Source: Brachypodius melanocephalos (taxonomy: Eukaryota; Chordata; Aves; Passeriformes; Pycnonotidae). Taken from it: DNA of 64,000 nucleotides. The DNA lies in assembly GCA_013398615.1 (NCBI GenBank), contig VZSR01000680.1, positions 417,852-481,851 of the forward strand. Reading direction: 5' to 3'. Of the stretch, positions 12,471-24,279 are shown piece by piece. Below the pieces are notes generated by a model. The model was not told the origin of the DNA, did no database searches, and saw only the letters and a program-made list of their open reading frames with translations. The first letter of the stretch is position 1. Each line of letters opens with the position of its first letter. Made by a program: the position numbers and the translations under genes.

Positions 12471-12985
12471 TCCTTTTCTAGTTCTATCTCCAGCTGAACT
12501 CTTATATCTCTAACTCCCTGTGTGCTCAGACAACACCTCAATTTGTTCTTTGTACCTTCTTGAATTATCTATTCAAGACTTTGTTTTGCATTTGAGCTAG
12601 CCGAGGAGTTCTCTGTCAGCCATGCTGGCCCTCTGCCACTCTTGCTTGACCTTCTGCACATACAGGGATAGGCTACTTTTTCTTTTGAGGAGGCTGTGGT
12701 TTGGAAATCAAGCAGCTCTTCTTGAGCCCCTTTGCCTTCCAGGGAAGTCTCCCTGGGATCCTGACAGGTAAATCCCAGAACAGTGTGAAATCAGCTCTCC
12801 TGGGGGTCCAGGCAGTGGTTCTGCTATGTCCTCATCACTCTTCTCAGGACCTTAAAATCCTGAATGTTCATCCTGTCCTATTCACTGTGGCTGAGGTTCC
12901 CCTTGACTTTCACATTCCTCACCACTTCTTGATGCTTCTTGAGTAACAGGCTCAGCAGAACATCTTCCTCAGTTGGATTATCTGT
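12471..12985 (-). pseudogene. CR1 ORF2 endonuclease-region fossil
   Basis: Read on the minus strand near 12880-12970 the conceptual translation contains NPTEEDVLLSLLLKKHQEVV, followed by a degraded counterpart of the SDHE motif (SHSE and then a stop). CR1 ORF2 carries a similar segment (PTR-x-ALLDLLLTNKEGLVG, then SDHEMVEF) at the end of its apurinic-type endonuclease domain. In the intact enzyme the His of SDH is catalytic; here the motif is altered and stops are present. Downstream, the counterpart of the segment after the endonuclease continues to about 12480, where the 3'-terminal region follows directly. The reverse-transcriptase part is absent. The 81-codon plus-strand frame at 12701-12946 is an antisense shadow. 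Confidence 0.8.
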
Positions 12986-15900
12986 TTCCTAATTAGTACT
13001 TTGGATATTTTGCAGAAAGTTTCAAAATATGTCCCTATGGTAAATCTGTTCCTGAGAGAATCAAGGACCTTGTTCTGGTTTAAATGATTTAATATTTGTA
13101 CTGTGTGGTTGTAAGGTGAATCAATAAAACAATGCACAACCTCCATGTGTGGCAGTGCTGAAATAACCTATGGATTAATTGGGTTTAGCAGAATAGTGTA
13201 GAGGGTTTTTGTTATTGGAATGGGATGGAGAGTTTTCCTGGTTTTGTTTTTCTCTTGCAAGGGGGAACAAGGGACAATATGGAATATGCCAAGGGTTTAG
13301 ATCCCTGCTATTGTGCTAATGTTTGCTTTAGGTTGCCTTTTTTTTCCCCTGCATAATCTTTCCTGCATCCACTGCTCACTGATTTGATAACACCTGTGTG
13401 CTAATAGAATTACAGAGTTAGTAATTAGCAAAGACATCTTTGTTTTACACTCCCTTCTCTCTTTATGCTTTATTAAAGAGGATTTTAGTACAGATGTTGT
13501 GACTTTTTTCCTCTGCTTCCTCCCACACCATAAGAGACCATCAATCTGTGAAGTCTTGCTCTGTTATTACATGGATACAGACAAGGGTATTTCTCTTCTA
13601 GACAGTAAATAAAAAAATTAAACATATAAGAAATCATCTTTCTCCCAGAGTTTCAGGGGAGAGCATGCACTTTCAAGGAGTCTAACTCAGTCTCTGCAAA
13701 TAGTAAAGGTTCCAAATTCAGGTGTAGTTCAAGGAAGCAATCAAGATATGTTTATTCAGCTCCTTAGTTTGAAGTATGCTGATAGAGAATGCTGGCATAA
13801 GATTTCTGTCACAGGGAATTTCTTATTCCAGTTTCTGAAAACTGAGACCTAATATCCTTTAGTGAAACATTTCAGGGTTTAAAATTTTGTGCTGAATTAA
13901 AAAGTTATTAATTTATTTTGCTAATCTTAGCCAATTAATGCATCCTCACCGTCAGTGTTCCTGAGCAGACATAATACCTTAACTCAGTCCTAATGCAGCC
14001 AAAATTCCAAATTACATGACTAAATATTACTTGTTTCTCACTTACTGGGAAAAGCTCATTCTGGTTATGCATTCTTAGGGATTTTGTCCCAGTGTGCTAA
14101 TGAGGGGTTAAACTAGCAACAAATTTTCCATCATCTGGCTATCCCTGTTGTTAAAAGGATGTAAACTGTCCTATGAAGTGAACCCATCTACAATTGGCAC
14201 AAGGCTCGTAAGACAAAGTGTTGGTACACCACAAGATTTGAACAGGAACTCAGAAGAAATAGTGAAGTTTTAGCTATTTTAACATTTTGACCTTTTTCAG
14301 AAAATGAACATATTCTCCAAAGCACAGAATATGTTGAATCAGCAGCAGGCGATGTGAAACCAGATTGTGATGTAATCTTCAAGAAAACCATATTTGTAAT
14401 AAGGTTAATTAAATTTGCTGCAAGCTTGTGACAAGCATGCTGTAAGTTTGCCAGTAAATCTGGTCTTGCTTTATCAAACTGAAGGGCAGGAATTTAAAAA
14501 AAAAAAAAAAAAAAGAGAGAGATAAAGGGTGGGGGGAGAAGGAAAAAAAGCTTCCCTTTTCCAGAACAACTAGTGTGTAGCCAGAGGACATGCAGACTGG
14601 CAACAATAACTAATACGTTATGAGAGGTTGAACAAGTTTAAATGGGATTTGTCTCTGAACTGAAAGGCATATTGTAAGAAATTTCTTTGTCTCCTTGTGA
14701 TGCTGCTAAATTGAAAGCACGATGGGAGGCTTCAGTAGAGGCAACAAAGGTTGAAATGATAGCCTGCTGTTTGCAGCAAGCATCATGGCTCCACTGATGG
14801 TCCAGACATCTGGTAACAACAGCCACTCCTTGTCAGGTTTTGCCCCTCACTGGGCGCCTGAGCACTTTGCACTGTTTAACTCATCAGACTCTTCTAGCTC
14901 AGTATGCTCTGCATCAAGAATGTTTATGTAATAAAACAGAGCTAATTAAACATTTCAAAGGGAAACATTATTTTAGCTCTAATTAGATATGATTACAGTT
15001 TCCTTATGCCTGTGCTGGGTTGGTGCTGCAGCTCTCTTGTTTCGCCTTCTTACTGAATTCTGCAGCGTTGTCGTTTCAAAATAATTTTTGCATCTGCTTA
15101 AATGGGCTTTGTGTTCCCCTTGCCCAGAAATGAGCTCACAATCTCTGAGCCTTGGTCCCTGCATTTAAAGTAAGAGCATAGGACCCCGAGACACGTGAAG
15201 TGAGTTAATAGCTCAGGCAGTCAGGGCAATAGGAAAAGCCCTCTTCCTTGGAGCACTGAAGGGTATTCCAGACAACCACGAGTGCTGGCAGGTGGATGCA
15301 TGCCACGTAGGGAAGCTTTCAGCTATTTGTGCTGTGATTCAAACTCCTCGTAATTATTAAATCTAGCAGGAGTGGAGCCAGCCAGGTACCACCGAGCTGT
15401 TATCGCTCGCACAGATGGATGCAGGTTCTGTGACCTTCCTGGAAGTCCACGGGTAAGCAAGGCAGTTGTCACAGGCAAATATAAAGCATATCCTTCTGTA
15501 TGTATTTAATCTAGAAAGATAGCATCTGACAAAGCTTTGGAGACACATCATGTCAGGATACTAAACATCCAAATAGCTGAGAAACAAATACATAGGGAAA
15601 TCAAAAAGAACAGGCTAATGGCAGTAATAATCAGTGAATATTTTGTCAGTTAAGCAAATGCTGTATAACTTGTTTAGTGTTTTCTAGCTTTTATGACAGA
15701 GCCAGTCTGCAGATCATATGGGAGAAGCAGACTGAATATAAGAACCCATCCTTTCTTTGTCATCCCTAAATCCAAGTTTTTCGAGGAATTTCTTCAGCTA
15801 AAGGATGTTCAAATGCAAGTTTACTTCAGCTTTTCTTTTGGTTTTCACCCTACCCAAGAATTTTTTAAACTCTACCTTGGGTTTCAAAAAGAAAAAAAAA

Positions 15901-18889
15901 AAAGGAGGAAAAAACAAAAGGGGGAAAAAAAAAAAAGAAGGCAGGCTTTCATTCAAACTGGTTCTCTGCAGCCCTAATTAAAATAGACTTCAATGAGAAG
16001 TTTTCTTTTCCTCTTCCAACTGAAGCTTAAGGGCATAGTTCTAGCTGGAGAGTATATTGTGTTCATTTTACTGTTTGAGTGGTTTGGTAGAGAAGCTGTC
16101 TTTCAAATGCAGTGACTACTACGATGCCTTAGGACTCAGCTGTCACATCAAGGCTGTTTTCCACATATATGTATTATATAATGTGCATATATCATCACTG
16201 CCAGGTAGCTGAAGTTTGCACATCTGAACATGGAAGCAACTCATTCTCACATTTAAGAAGTTCTCTCTACAGTGGGATTAGAGGTAAACGTGTCTTATTT
16301 TTTAAAGGGAATAATGACATGGGTTGTCCCTTTGGAAAGAAAAGAATGATGCAAATCAAAAGACACACATATAAAATCTGTCTCTCCATAAACTGAGCTG
16401 CAGTTCTGGTGCAGTATTCCTTCCTTTGTTCTAGGGAAACTGAAGGGGGGAATTATTTCCTTTAAATGTTACAGTCAACCTAAATGACTGCAAGTTAGTA
16501 GACTGAGAGCAGCACTGGAAAAAGAAACCTCCCGTTTAGCCACAGAGGAAATCTTCCATTTAGCCATTTAATTAAATAGGAAATGGCAGTGCATAGCCCA
16601 GTCATTGTCTCAGCCCTCGTGGAGAGGATCAGAAGAAGGTCAGGAGCTTGTTCATTTTCCATGCCCACGGCCTCAGTCCTGAGACCACCAGCAAGGATGG
16701 CCAATTAATACCAACTGCTTTAGGGGGTTTTGGCTTGTGGGGTGGGTTTTTCTTTTTCTTTTTTTTTTTTTTGCCTTTTTTTTGCCTACTGGGATCTAGG
16801 CTGAGGTTGCAAATTCGTTTCAGAGAAGCTGCTACACAGTAGGTGAGAAGGATTTCAGCCTCTTCACCTCTGAGTAAGAATGAGATTTGTCAGTGACAAG
16901 TGAAATAGTGTTGCCCCGTGGGTTTTTTGTAGCGGGTGCTGCCACACCACCGAAAGATACTTTCTCTAAATCTGTCGAGTTTTGGTTTCAGAACTCAGTC
17001 TTGTGGCCAATGCACTGAAAATACAATGTCAAAAAATGCAACACTGAAAAACTCCACATTTCCTCAGCTTCAAAGAGCTATATTATACTTTTATTGTCAT
17101 ACTCTATTTTTGAATCACCTGTACCTCTGAGGAGTCTGTACAAAGCTATCTCTTCTTACTTGTAAACTTTTTTAAACCTTTCCAAAACGGCATTACTGCT
17201 GCTGGGCTCTCTTTTGCTCCATCCTATTATCTCCAATTATTAAAAGGCTCAACTTGGGGCAGAGAAATCCTGGCAAATTTAAGCCCTGGGAGCAGCTGCA
17301 AACCAGGCAGCACATTTATGATGCGAGCATCACCTGTAGCTGTCTGCCTGGGAAAGTATTTATGGTGGTATCTCCTGGAAATCAGACCAACAAGCCCAAT
17401 TTGTGCTGTGTGCTGTACATCACCCAGCAGACTTCAAGGCACAATTTTTTTTTAATTTTTTTTTTTTTTCTTATAGTTGACCTCAGCTGGATTCACTCTC
17501 TCTGGGAATTAAAAGTGAGTGATGTTACTGAAGAGGGATGCCTGTGTTTTGCTGGCTGCTGGCCTCTCCTTGCCTGATCCAGATGCCAGTGCTGGTGCTT
17601 GTGCTGTGCCTCTGCCGTGGCAGCCAGATCTGGTGCTGCACATCAGGGCTGGCCTGCCCCTGGGAGAGCTGCATAAACTTGAATATTCTGAGCTGGATGT
17701 TTGGGAATCAGTGTAGTCTTGGGCAGATAAGTGAGAGTTTAGGAATCTGTCCATCTCCCACAAGGGCTACTCTTCTGTTGACTTCAGTGGGAGATGGGTT
17801 TCAGTGCTGTTCTCAAAATGTTGTATGATTGCAGATGAAAAATGCTTGTCTATCTGTGGCTGTGTTTTTTGCTGCCTGTAAGGGACTGAAGAACTTGTTT
17901 TGAACAAACCTGTGATTGTGGAGATAATGCTGACTTCTGTGTGTATTGTCTATGCTGGCAGGAAAGAAAATGTTGTGAAGACTTGTAATACACCCAGTTT
18001 TTTGGAGGAGCTGGCTTGCCTTTCACCCTCCCATCACTGGTGGTGTGTGGCTGTGCACACACACTGCTGCACACACACATGTTCCCAGTTTGGTGGTGGT
18101 GAGCAGAGGTTTGGAGATAACTGGGAGTTTTTTCTTAAAAATAGTTAAGCTGTCAAATAGCCACATGACTGTGCATGTAAGAAAGGCAAAAGACAGTGTG
18201 TGGTAGCTTAATTGAAGCAGAGCATAAAGTTAGCTGTAATCTTTCATTGCCCACATTTAAAAACAAGTTTCAGGAGCCCATCTTTACAGCTAACCTGTAT
18301 ATCACATTTAAATTCCCTGTTGGAAAACTCAGCTTCACTTATGAGCGTGTCTAAACGACAAATCACTGGAGATTCAGAAGGAAGGGAGCATGAGGAAGAC
18401 ATGCAAGTGCAGGCAAGCAGGACAACTCCAGACTCTGCTGAAGGAGCACATGGGCAGGTTGGGTTTGTGTGGGTAAAGCCTGCACTGAAGCCTGGGATGT
18501 TGCAATGGTTACACAGGGATTGTGTTGGTGAGATGGAAGGGGATGGTGATCTGTAAATGGCTTCTTCCCTCATCTTCAGGGCTGCTCTGCCCAGCATCCC
18601 AAAGGGTGTGGGATCAACTGCCATCCACCCTCTCCGTGAGTTTTATTTGGAGCTCCACTGGCGTCAGCTGCAAGGCATTTGGGGCCACGCAGTTTGGTGC
18701 TGGGAGGTGGTGTGGCTGCACCCAGGCCCTTTGCAGCCTTGGACCCAGCCCTGCTGGCCAGCAGGAGCTGCGGAGATGATGCCAGGACGAGCCTTCCTCC
18801 TGTCAGCGCGCTCACAGGATGGAAATGCAGCCTGACAAGTCTGAAGCTGTGTACAGAAAGAGATAGATAAACTCTGTTAACCGCAGAAG
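12986..18889. other. Unique intergenic DNA
   Basis: No supported gene. A 19-base A run lies at 14496-14514, a purine/A-rich tract at about 15887-15941 and T-rich tracts at about 16752-16783 and 17446-17470. The part at 14930-15200 keeps TAAT cores and a few CpGs and could be conserved non-coding DNA. Overlapping frames of 60 to 126 codons at 17254-18624 lie on both strands, contain homopolymer-coded stretches and show no family resemblance. Confidence 0.55.
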
Positions 18890-19480
18890 CAGGTTTTAAA
18901 TACATTAAAATATTTTATCCCATTATTTGTTTTGACCAATTGACCACAATATTAAAAATTCAATCATGGAGCAGCTGACAAGTGCAGTTGCCTAATTTTA
19001 TTTAAGGGTTCTCCCCCCCCTTCCATTTTTCCATCCTGTTAACGCTGCTGCCTGTGCCCAGACAGTAATGGGCTTCTTGTATGCCCACGACTGTTATGAT
19101 CATGTAAATTTATTGGTGCTTAGAAGAAGCGAGCTATTAAAACATTACAACAACCATTACAGCCAGGCTCGTGTTGGCTTTCGCTCCCAATGAACATATG
19201 CTTCCGAGTGAATGCCTAAACTCTTATTTATGGATTTAATTTAATATGCGGAAAGAATTCAAAATTAAATTTTGTGTCTGCCTCCAGAGAGTGTCAGTGT
19301 ATAATAACATGGTAATTTTTACACATCTTTATGAGAAATGGGAAAATTAATTCTTTCTGACAAGTTGTAATTATTCGACTTGGAACAGTTGCAGCTGAGC
19401 AGTTTGCATGCCTGTTGTCTGTTATTGCACAGTGTAAGGGGAAAACGTGGGGATGGAGATATATTGTGTGTCTGAGAGTT
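18890..19480. promoter_or_regulatory. Candidate conserved non-coding element
   Basis: Repeat-free block with clustered homeodomain-type TAAT/ATTA cores, a CAGCTG E-box (about 18971), CATATG (about 19195), TTTGCATG resembling an octamer (about 19403) and several retained CpGs, and no open frame of note. This texture is typical of vertebrate developmental enhancers in gene deserts. The C8 run at 19013-19020 splits it. I see only composition and motifs; conservation is inferred. Confidence 0.35.
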
Positions 19481-21094
19481 TCTAATAGCTTCTGACATTT
19501 TAGCCCTGCATATTATCAGGGTGCTCTTTAAAGGAGTGGGGACTGTAATCTGCTGCCTAGCCAGGGACACATATGTAGCAGTGACTGGAGATGGGGCAGG
19601 AAGGATTTTGTTCTGTCTGAGGCTGAGGCAGGAGCTCTGTCATTAATTTGCAAATGGTTAAAGCAGAAAGCGTGGTAACATTCTTTGTACTCTTTGACCT
19701 CACAATTTTTTCCCCTTTAATGAAGACACAGGTGGAAGAAAAGTGTTTGTTTCAGCTGTACAAGCAGAACTCTCCTGTTTAAGTGTGTTCTTTTCTTTCT
19801 TGAGAGTTGAAGGCACTTAGCACCACTCAACCTCAAGGGACTGGCCCCCCAAAAAGTTGAGCTGTCTTTAACAGTGAGAATACTTTAAAATAAAACACTC
19901 TTCTTGTTGAAGCATGAGCTTTCCAGACAAATATTTTCATGAGGGTAACTTTGTTCTTAGCTAACTTAACTTCTGTTTCAGAGTTTCTGCTGAAAGGTAG
20001 GACACGTCCGTGAAGCACAAGCCTGAAGCATCACTGGATGTATTAGATAAAAAGGAAATTTATTCAAGTGAATGAAGTGTGTATTCATGGCTTTAAAGGC
20101 AAACCTGGCAGTAGTGGGTGCTGCATTTTTTTTGTCCTCCTGGAATGGTCCCTTTGGGATAAACACATACTAAAGGCAGTGCTTAGAAAACATTTTATCA
20201 GGCTCACATTAAAGGAAATAGAAGTGCCACAAATGAAAAAAACACTGTGCATACTTTCATTCCCAGTGATTTATCATAGTTGTGCTAGCTAGAAGGGTGC
20301 TAATGGTTTAGAAGGTGCTACGCTTTCCTGCAAGACACTGAAGAGGTTTTGTTGTTGTGGGTGCTTGGCATAGGAAGATACCATGGCTTAGAAATACAAA
20401 TTTGTTCAAAATGCAGCATGCTAGCTTTGATTTATGTCCTGGTTGCAGTCTGGGTAAGTAGTGCACAAACCTGTGAGTTCACAACTTCTTGGGGTTTGAA
20501 AACATTTGAGCCAAAGAATAGCTCAACTTCCAAGGCTTTGGGAGTCTCTCCGTGTGTACTGGACCCCTTGGCCTGGTAAAACACCAGCAGCTCTGCAGGA
20601 GAGTGCAGAGGTTCTGCAGCACAGTGGAGCTCAGCTGGCACCTGGAAGTTTCTGGAGGAGACTGGGCAGTGCTGCTGGTTTCACCCAAGCAAGTGCCATC
20701 AGGGGCTTTGGGAACCATGTGCCCAGGGAGTTCTTGTAGAAGGTCATATAAATTGTAAGCCCCTTGTAAGAGGGGCTGGTGTTAATCGGATTCATTGGGA
20801 TTTATGAGATCCAAAACTCAGGGCATCACTCACTTCCTTTCACCCTGATGCACAGTGGGCTTAATTAACAGATCTTGAAGTTAGCAATGGTCATGGAGCA
20901 AACACTGCCCAGCTGGCACAGCCAGAGCTTGGGCTGCATCCCTAGGGAGCTGCTTATCCCCCTGCTGGGGTCTCTGGGATTGTGGGAGAGCGGCCTCGGC
21001 AGCACATCGTGGCCTCACCTGACCTGGAATCAGGTTTATTGAGTTTCCTCCAAACTCACAGCCTGATCCTTGACTCTGAGTTGGCTGTTGGGAT

Positions 21095-21114
21095 TCCCCA
21101 TTAATTAATGGGGA
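21095..21114. repeat. Perfect 20-bp palindrome
   Basis: TCCCCATTAATTAATGGGGA is its own reverse complement, with no spacer. The centre ATTAATTAAT holds back-to-back TAAT homeodomain cores, as in paired-class (P3-like) dimer sites. By base counting, about 0.06 palindromes of this length are expected by chance in 64 kb. Confidence 0.85.
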
Positions 21115-22154
21115 GAGTAGGTGGTTTGGAAGTCCATCCAGTCAGCACTGGGTTCTAAAGCAGCCCAGGTGAATCATACACAGAATGGCTTGGTCTGCTC
21201 CCTTTCAACTCCCTGGGGAGTTTTAGTAATGTAAGAGTCAAATGATTCCTTACTGAGGAACCACAGGAAAAGTTGAGGTTTCCCTGTAAAATTGTCTCCT
21301 CTATTTTTCTTCTTTTTTTTCAGACCAGTGGAGGTTTTATTTTTCATTGCAGTGAGTCAAGCATTGCATGAAGAGAGAATTTCTGTTTTACATGCATAAG
21401 AATTAACCCCCCCAAAAATCTATGTTGGTATGAGAATTACTCCTTGGCAAGAACACATGCAACTCTTGGGGTGTGCCTTCAGCTCTTCATTTTTCTTTCC
21501 TTCCAGGAAGGGCTGTGGTTTATTCCTACTCTGCAGAAACCTCTCAGAACTGCTGTCATCTGGCCCTCTTAAGCCCTTTTAGACACTCCTTGCTGCTTTT
21601 AAGGAAATATTGCTCAAACTTCTATTTCTGAGAACGTGGTCCTCTTGTGCCATACTGAGCCACTGCATTCAGGAAGATAAGAGTACCAAGGGTTTGTCAG
21701 TTCTCTACCAGTTCATTTTGAATCACTACAGAGGACAAATTTCATGTTAAGGCAAAGCCTGGGCTTATTTAGCAATAGTCTTGTAGCTACAAATTGAAAA
21801 CAGAAAATCATTTTAAAAAAACCCCAACCAAAGCCAAATAAATGCTGTAGTTCTATCTGAACAGCTGGATATAATGATATATGTGTGCAGTTCTGTAGCT
21901 GCTTGACTTCTTTCTTACCTAACCTAGGATCACCTAGAGAGGTCCCAGGCTGGTGAGAGCTCGAGTCTTGCCAATGTTCTGTGACCTGGGATTGTTCCCT
22001 TCAGTTCTCATTGCCCTTGTCTTTTATTTCCTACTTCCTCTCTTACTCCTCTTTGGAACTAAATATTGGTCTACAGTCTGTGTACTTAACAGTGACTTTG
22101 CTTGCTTCACACAGTTTAGCCAAGGGTATCTGTGAGCTATGAGATTGCAAAACC

Positions 22155-22156
<2 letters not shown>

Positions 22157-22190
<34 letters not shown>
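22157..22190. repeat. Poly(T) tract, 34 bases
   Basis: Uninterrupted T run. It may be the tail of an integrated retrocopy on the minus strand, but the sequence to its right (CCACATTTAACTTGG...) shows no gene or LINE/SINE that I recognise. The length in the assembly is uncertain. Confidence 0.9.
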
Positions 22191-23431
22191 CCACATTTAA
22201 CTTGGACCTGACCAACTGCTTTCCACCTACTTTTACCTATTCCCCTCTTAGGTGTAGAAATGCATCCAGCCCTTGTTTGCTGGGAGATCTTGGGGGCCCA
22301 CAGAGCTTTGCTGTGCCATCCCATTGGCTGGCATGCATAGGTCACGTCCTAGGTGTAGCAGAGTGATTTTGGGATGAACTGGTGAAAGATACAAGATTTT
22401 GTGCTGGTTTTGATTTTGCAGTGCACGTGAGCTGTGCAGGGAAGTATTTTGGAGAGATCTACTCTTTGTAAAATGGCTTCACCCAATCAAAGCTTCTTGA
22501 CTGGACATCGATGTCACCTTATTACCATTGCTCTCATGAGATTTGTGCTGGATGCTTTGTTGCAAATCCCCCTCCCTTCTCAAAACAACACAAATGAAAA
22601 ACCCAACCCCAAAATGCCCCAAAACATATTTCAGCACTGAACTCCCATTATGTGGCAACGTGAATGATGGCCACATTTTAGTAAGACAAATGCAGCTTCT
22701 GGAGAGTCACTGCTCATTAAATAACATACTTTAAAAAAAAAAAAAAAAAGATAAGGGGTCTTGCCCTTCCCATCTGAGCAGAGGTGAAGAGGAGTACTTT
22801 GAGAGTTGTTCAGGCTGTTTTGGAAAGCTCATTCTAGAAAATACTCCCACATTTGTGATCTCCAACCTGAGTATAAATGATAGGGAAGTAAGCAAAGACA
22901 AGTCACCAAATAGGCTTAATTTATTTTTTAGTCCCAGTGATCACAAAGCCCATTCTGAACTGTGTTTTCATGCATGCTGCTCAATATACCCATTTTCTAC
23001 TTATGAAAAAGAAAAAAAACCTATTCTGTGTTATTTCTTAAGCAAAAGAAGGGAGAAGAGGAGGGACTATTTTGGCTTTACTCCCATAGTTTCCTAAACT
23101 ATCAGTCACACAGTGTGTTTATGCTGTTGCTGATACTGACATGGTGCTGTTCCATGTGTTATGTCCAGAAAGTTATCAAGTCTTATTTGTTGTGCTGGCC
23201 AGAATTCTATATCATAAGTTGGAGTTTTGCAAACAGTCCTGATTATGCCATTTTTTCGTAATTTTTTTGAAATTATTTGGGGAACAGACGGTGGTTTAGG
23301 ACAAGATGTGGGGTTTTCATAACTGGTTCATGAAACATAAAAATTGCTATTTAAACATAAGTAAGCTTTATCTGTAATAATGCCTCCCTTCTGTGGGGCA
23401 TTTTCCACAAACCCAGTTTCTTCACACCACT

Positions 23432-23545
23432 CCTCTTTTACAGATGGCAAAATGAGACTCAGCTTAATTACTCTAGGATTCTAAGAAAGATAGCAGCAGA
23501 TTAAAGACTAAATCATGTTTCTTAAATTGCAGTCCAGTGTTTGAA
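23432..23545 (-). mobile_element. MIR-like SINE relic (antisense)
   Basis: The plus strand reads cttttacagatggcaaaatg followed by agactcag and ends near gcagtccagtg. This matches the antisense form of the MIR core, whose signature is TTTTACAGATGAGGAAACTGAGG and whose head ends near a GGTCCAGTGCTC-like segment. MIR is an ancient tRNA-derived CORE-SINE shared across amniotes and found in birds only as rare, old fragments. Divergence is high, as expected. Confidence 0.5.
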
Positions 23546-23819
23546 AATAGCAGCATCTTTCTTTACTGTGAGAGATCAAGCTTAGTGATGAGTGAATGAA
23601 ATCATCATTTTTAATAAAATAAAGGGATCTGGTTCAAATAATACATTCAGAAATTGGGATCTTTTAAAAATTTTAAATTCTTTTGTTCAGATTTTTCTGA
23701 AGTTGCCAGACTTACCTGGGGTTCTTATATCGCCATACACATGCTTGTGAGTAACCCTCTTCAGAGGTTTTCCTGTGCTAACAGCATCCACTAAAATATT
23801 GTTCATATTACAAGATCTG

Positions 23820-23834
23820 GCCATCTTCTGGTGG
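23820..23834 (-). promoter_or_regulatory. CTCF-like motif
   Basis: gccatcttctggtgg is the reverse complement of a sequence close to the CTCF core CCASYAGRKGGC, with one mismatch at a degenerate position. The motif is short and single, so this is a candidate only. Confidence 0.15.
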
Positions 23835-23889
23835 CTTTTGCTGACTGAGCACAAAGTCACTGGAGAAGTTGAGAAGGCTGATCATTGCT

Positions 23890-24034
23890 ACTGATTGCTC
23901 TGTCACTTCTGGCTGCTGAATTAATCTCCTTATTGGTTTTCCTTCTGTAAGACAGAAATAACACCTACTTTGGTTTAATGAGTAGTATTGTGTTTGATGA
24001 GATAAAGCACTGTAAAAGTTTTATCACAGTGCAT
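23890..24034 (+). mobile_element. MIR-like SINE relic (sense)
   Basis: It follows the MIR sense order: tgtcacttctggctgctgaa then ttaatctcctta, the counterpart of the AAGTTACTTAATCTCTCT segment; then ttctgtaagacagaaataac, the counterpart of TCATCTGTAAAATGGGGATAAT; then acacctactt; then gagataaagcactgtaaaag and tatcacagtgc, the counterparts of GTAAAGCGCTTA and CACAGTGCCTGG. Agreement in order and spacing over about 145 bases makes this the best of the three MIR-like relics. It has no coding capacity. Confidence 0.65.
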
Positions 24035-24279
24035 CTGCTTCCAGTTTCAACATGATTCAGGCGTGCCACTGAAAAGCTTCTCTGTGCGATAGCAGGCACA
24101 GGAAGGGATGGAGAAACTTTGGAGCATGCTAAAATTCAGGCTGGGTTTGGAGGAGCAGGTCTGTACATCTGCACAGGACCGTGAATTTTCATGGCTCCTT
24201 CTTAGGCTGTAGCTTTCTAACTTGACCCACATTCTTACCCAGTCACAAGCCTTGAGATCCAGGCCCAGTCAGGATTTTG
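24035..24279. other. Unique spacer
   Basis: No feature recognised. A 61-codon minus-strand frame (24047-24232) is judged chance. Confidence 0.5.

Larger units (their letters stand above)
19481..23431. other. Unique intergenic DNA with homopolymers
   Basis: Contains a 34-T run (22157-22190), a 17-A run (22733-22749) and a 20-bp palindrome (21095-21114). The GC-richer part at 20430-20760 has open frames of 65 to 80 codons on both strands, none with a recognisable family. No retroelement body is identified beside either homopolymer. Confidence 0.55.

Noticed and set aside
12701..12946. 81-codon plus-strand frame
   Set aside because: It is the antisense shadow of the CR1 endonuclease fossil on the minus strand.
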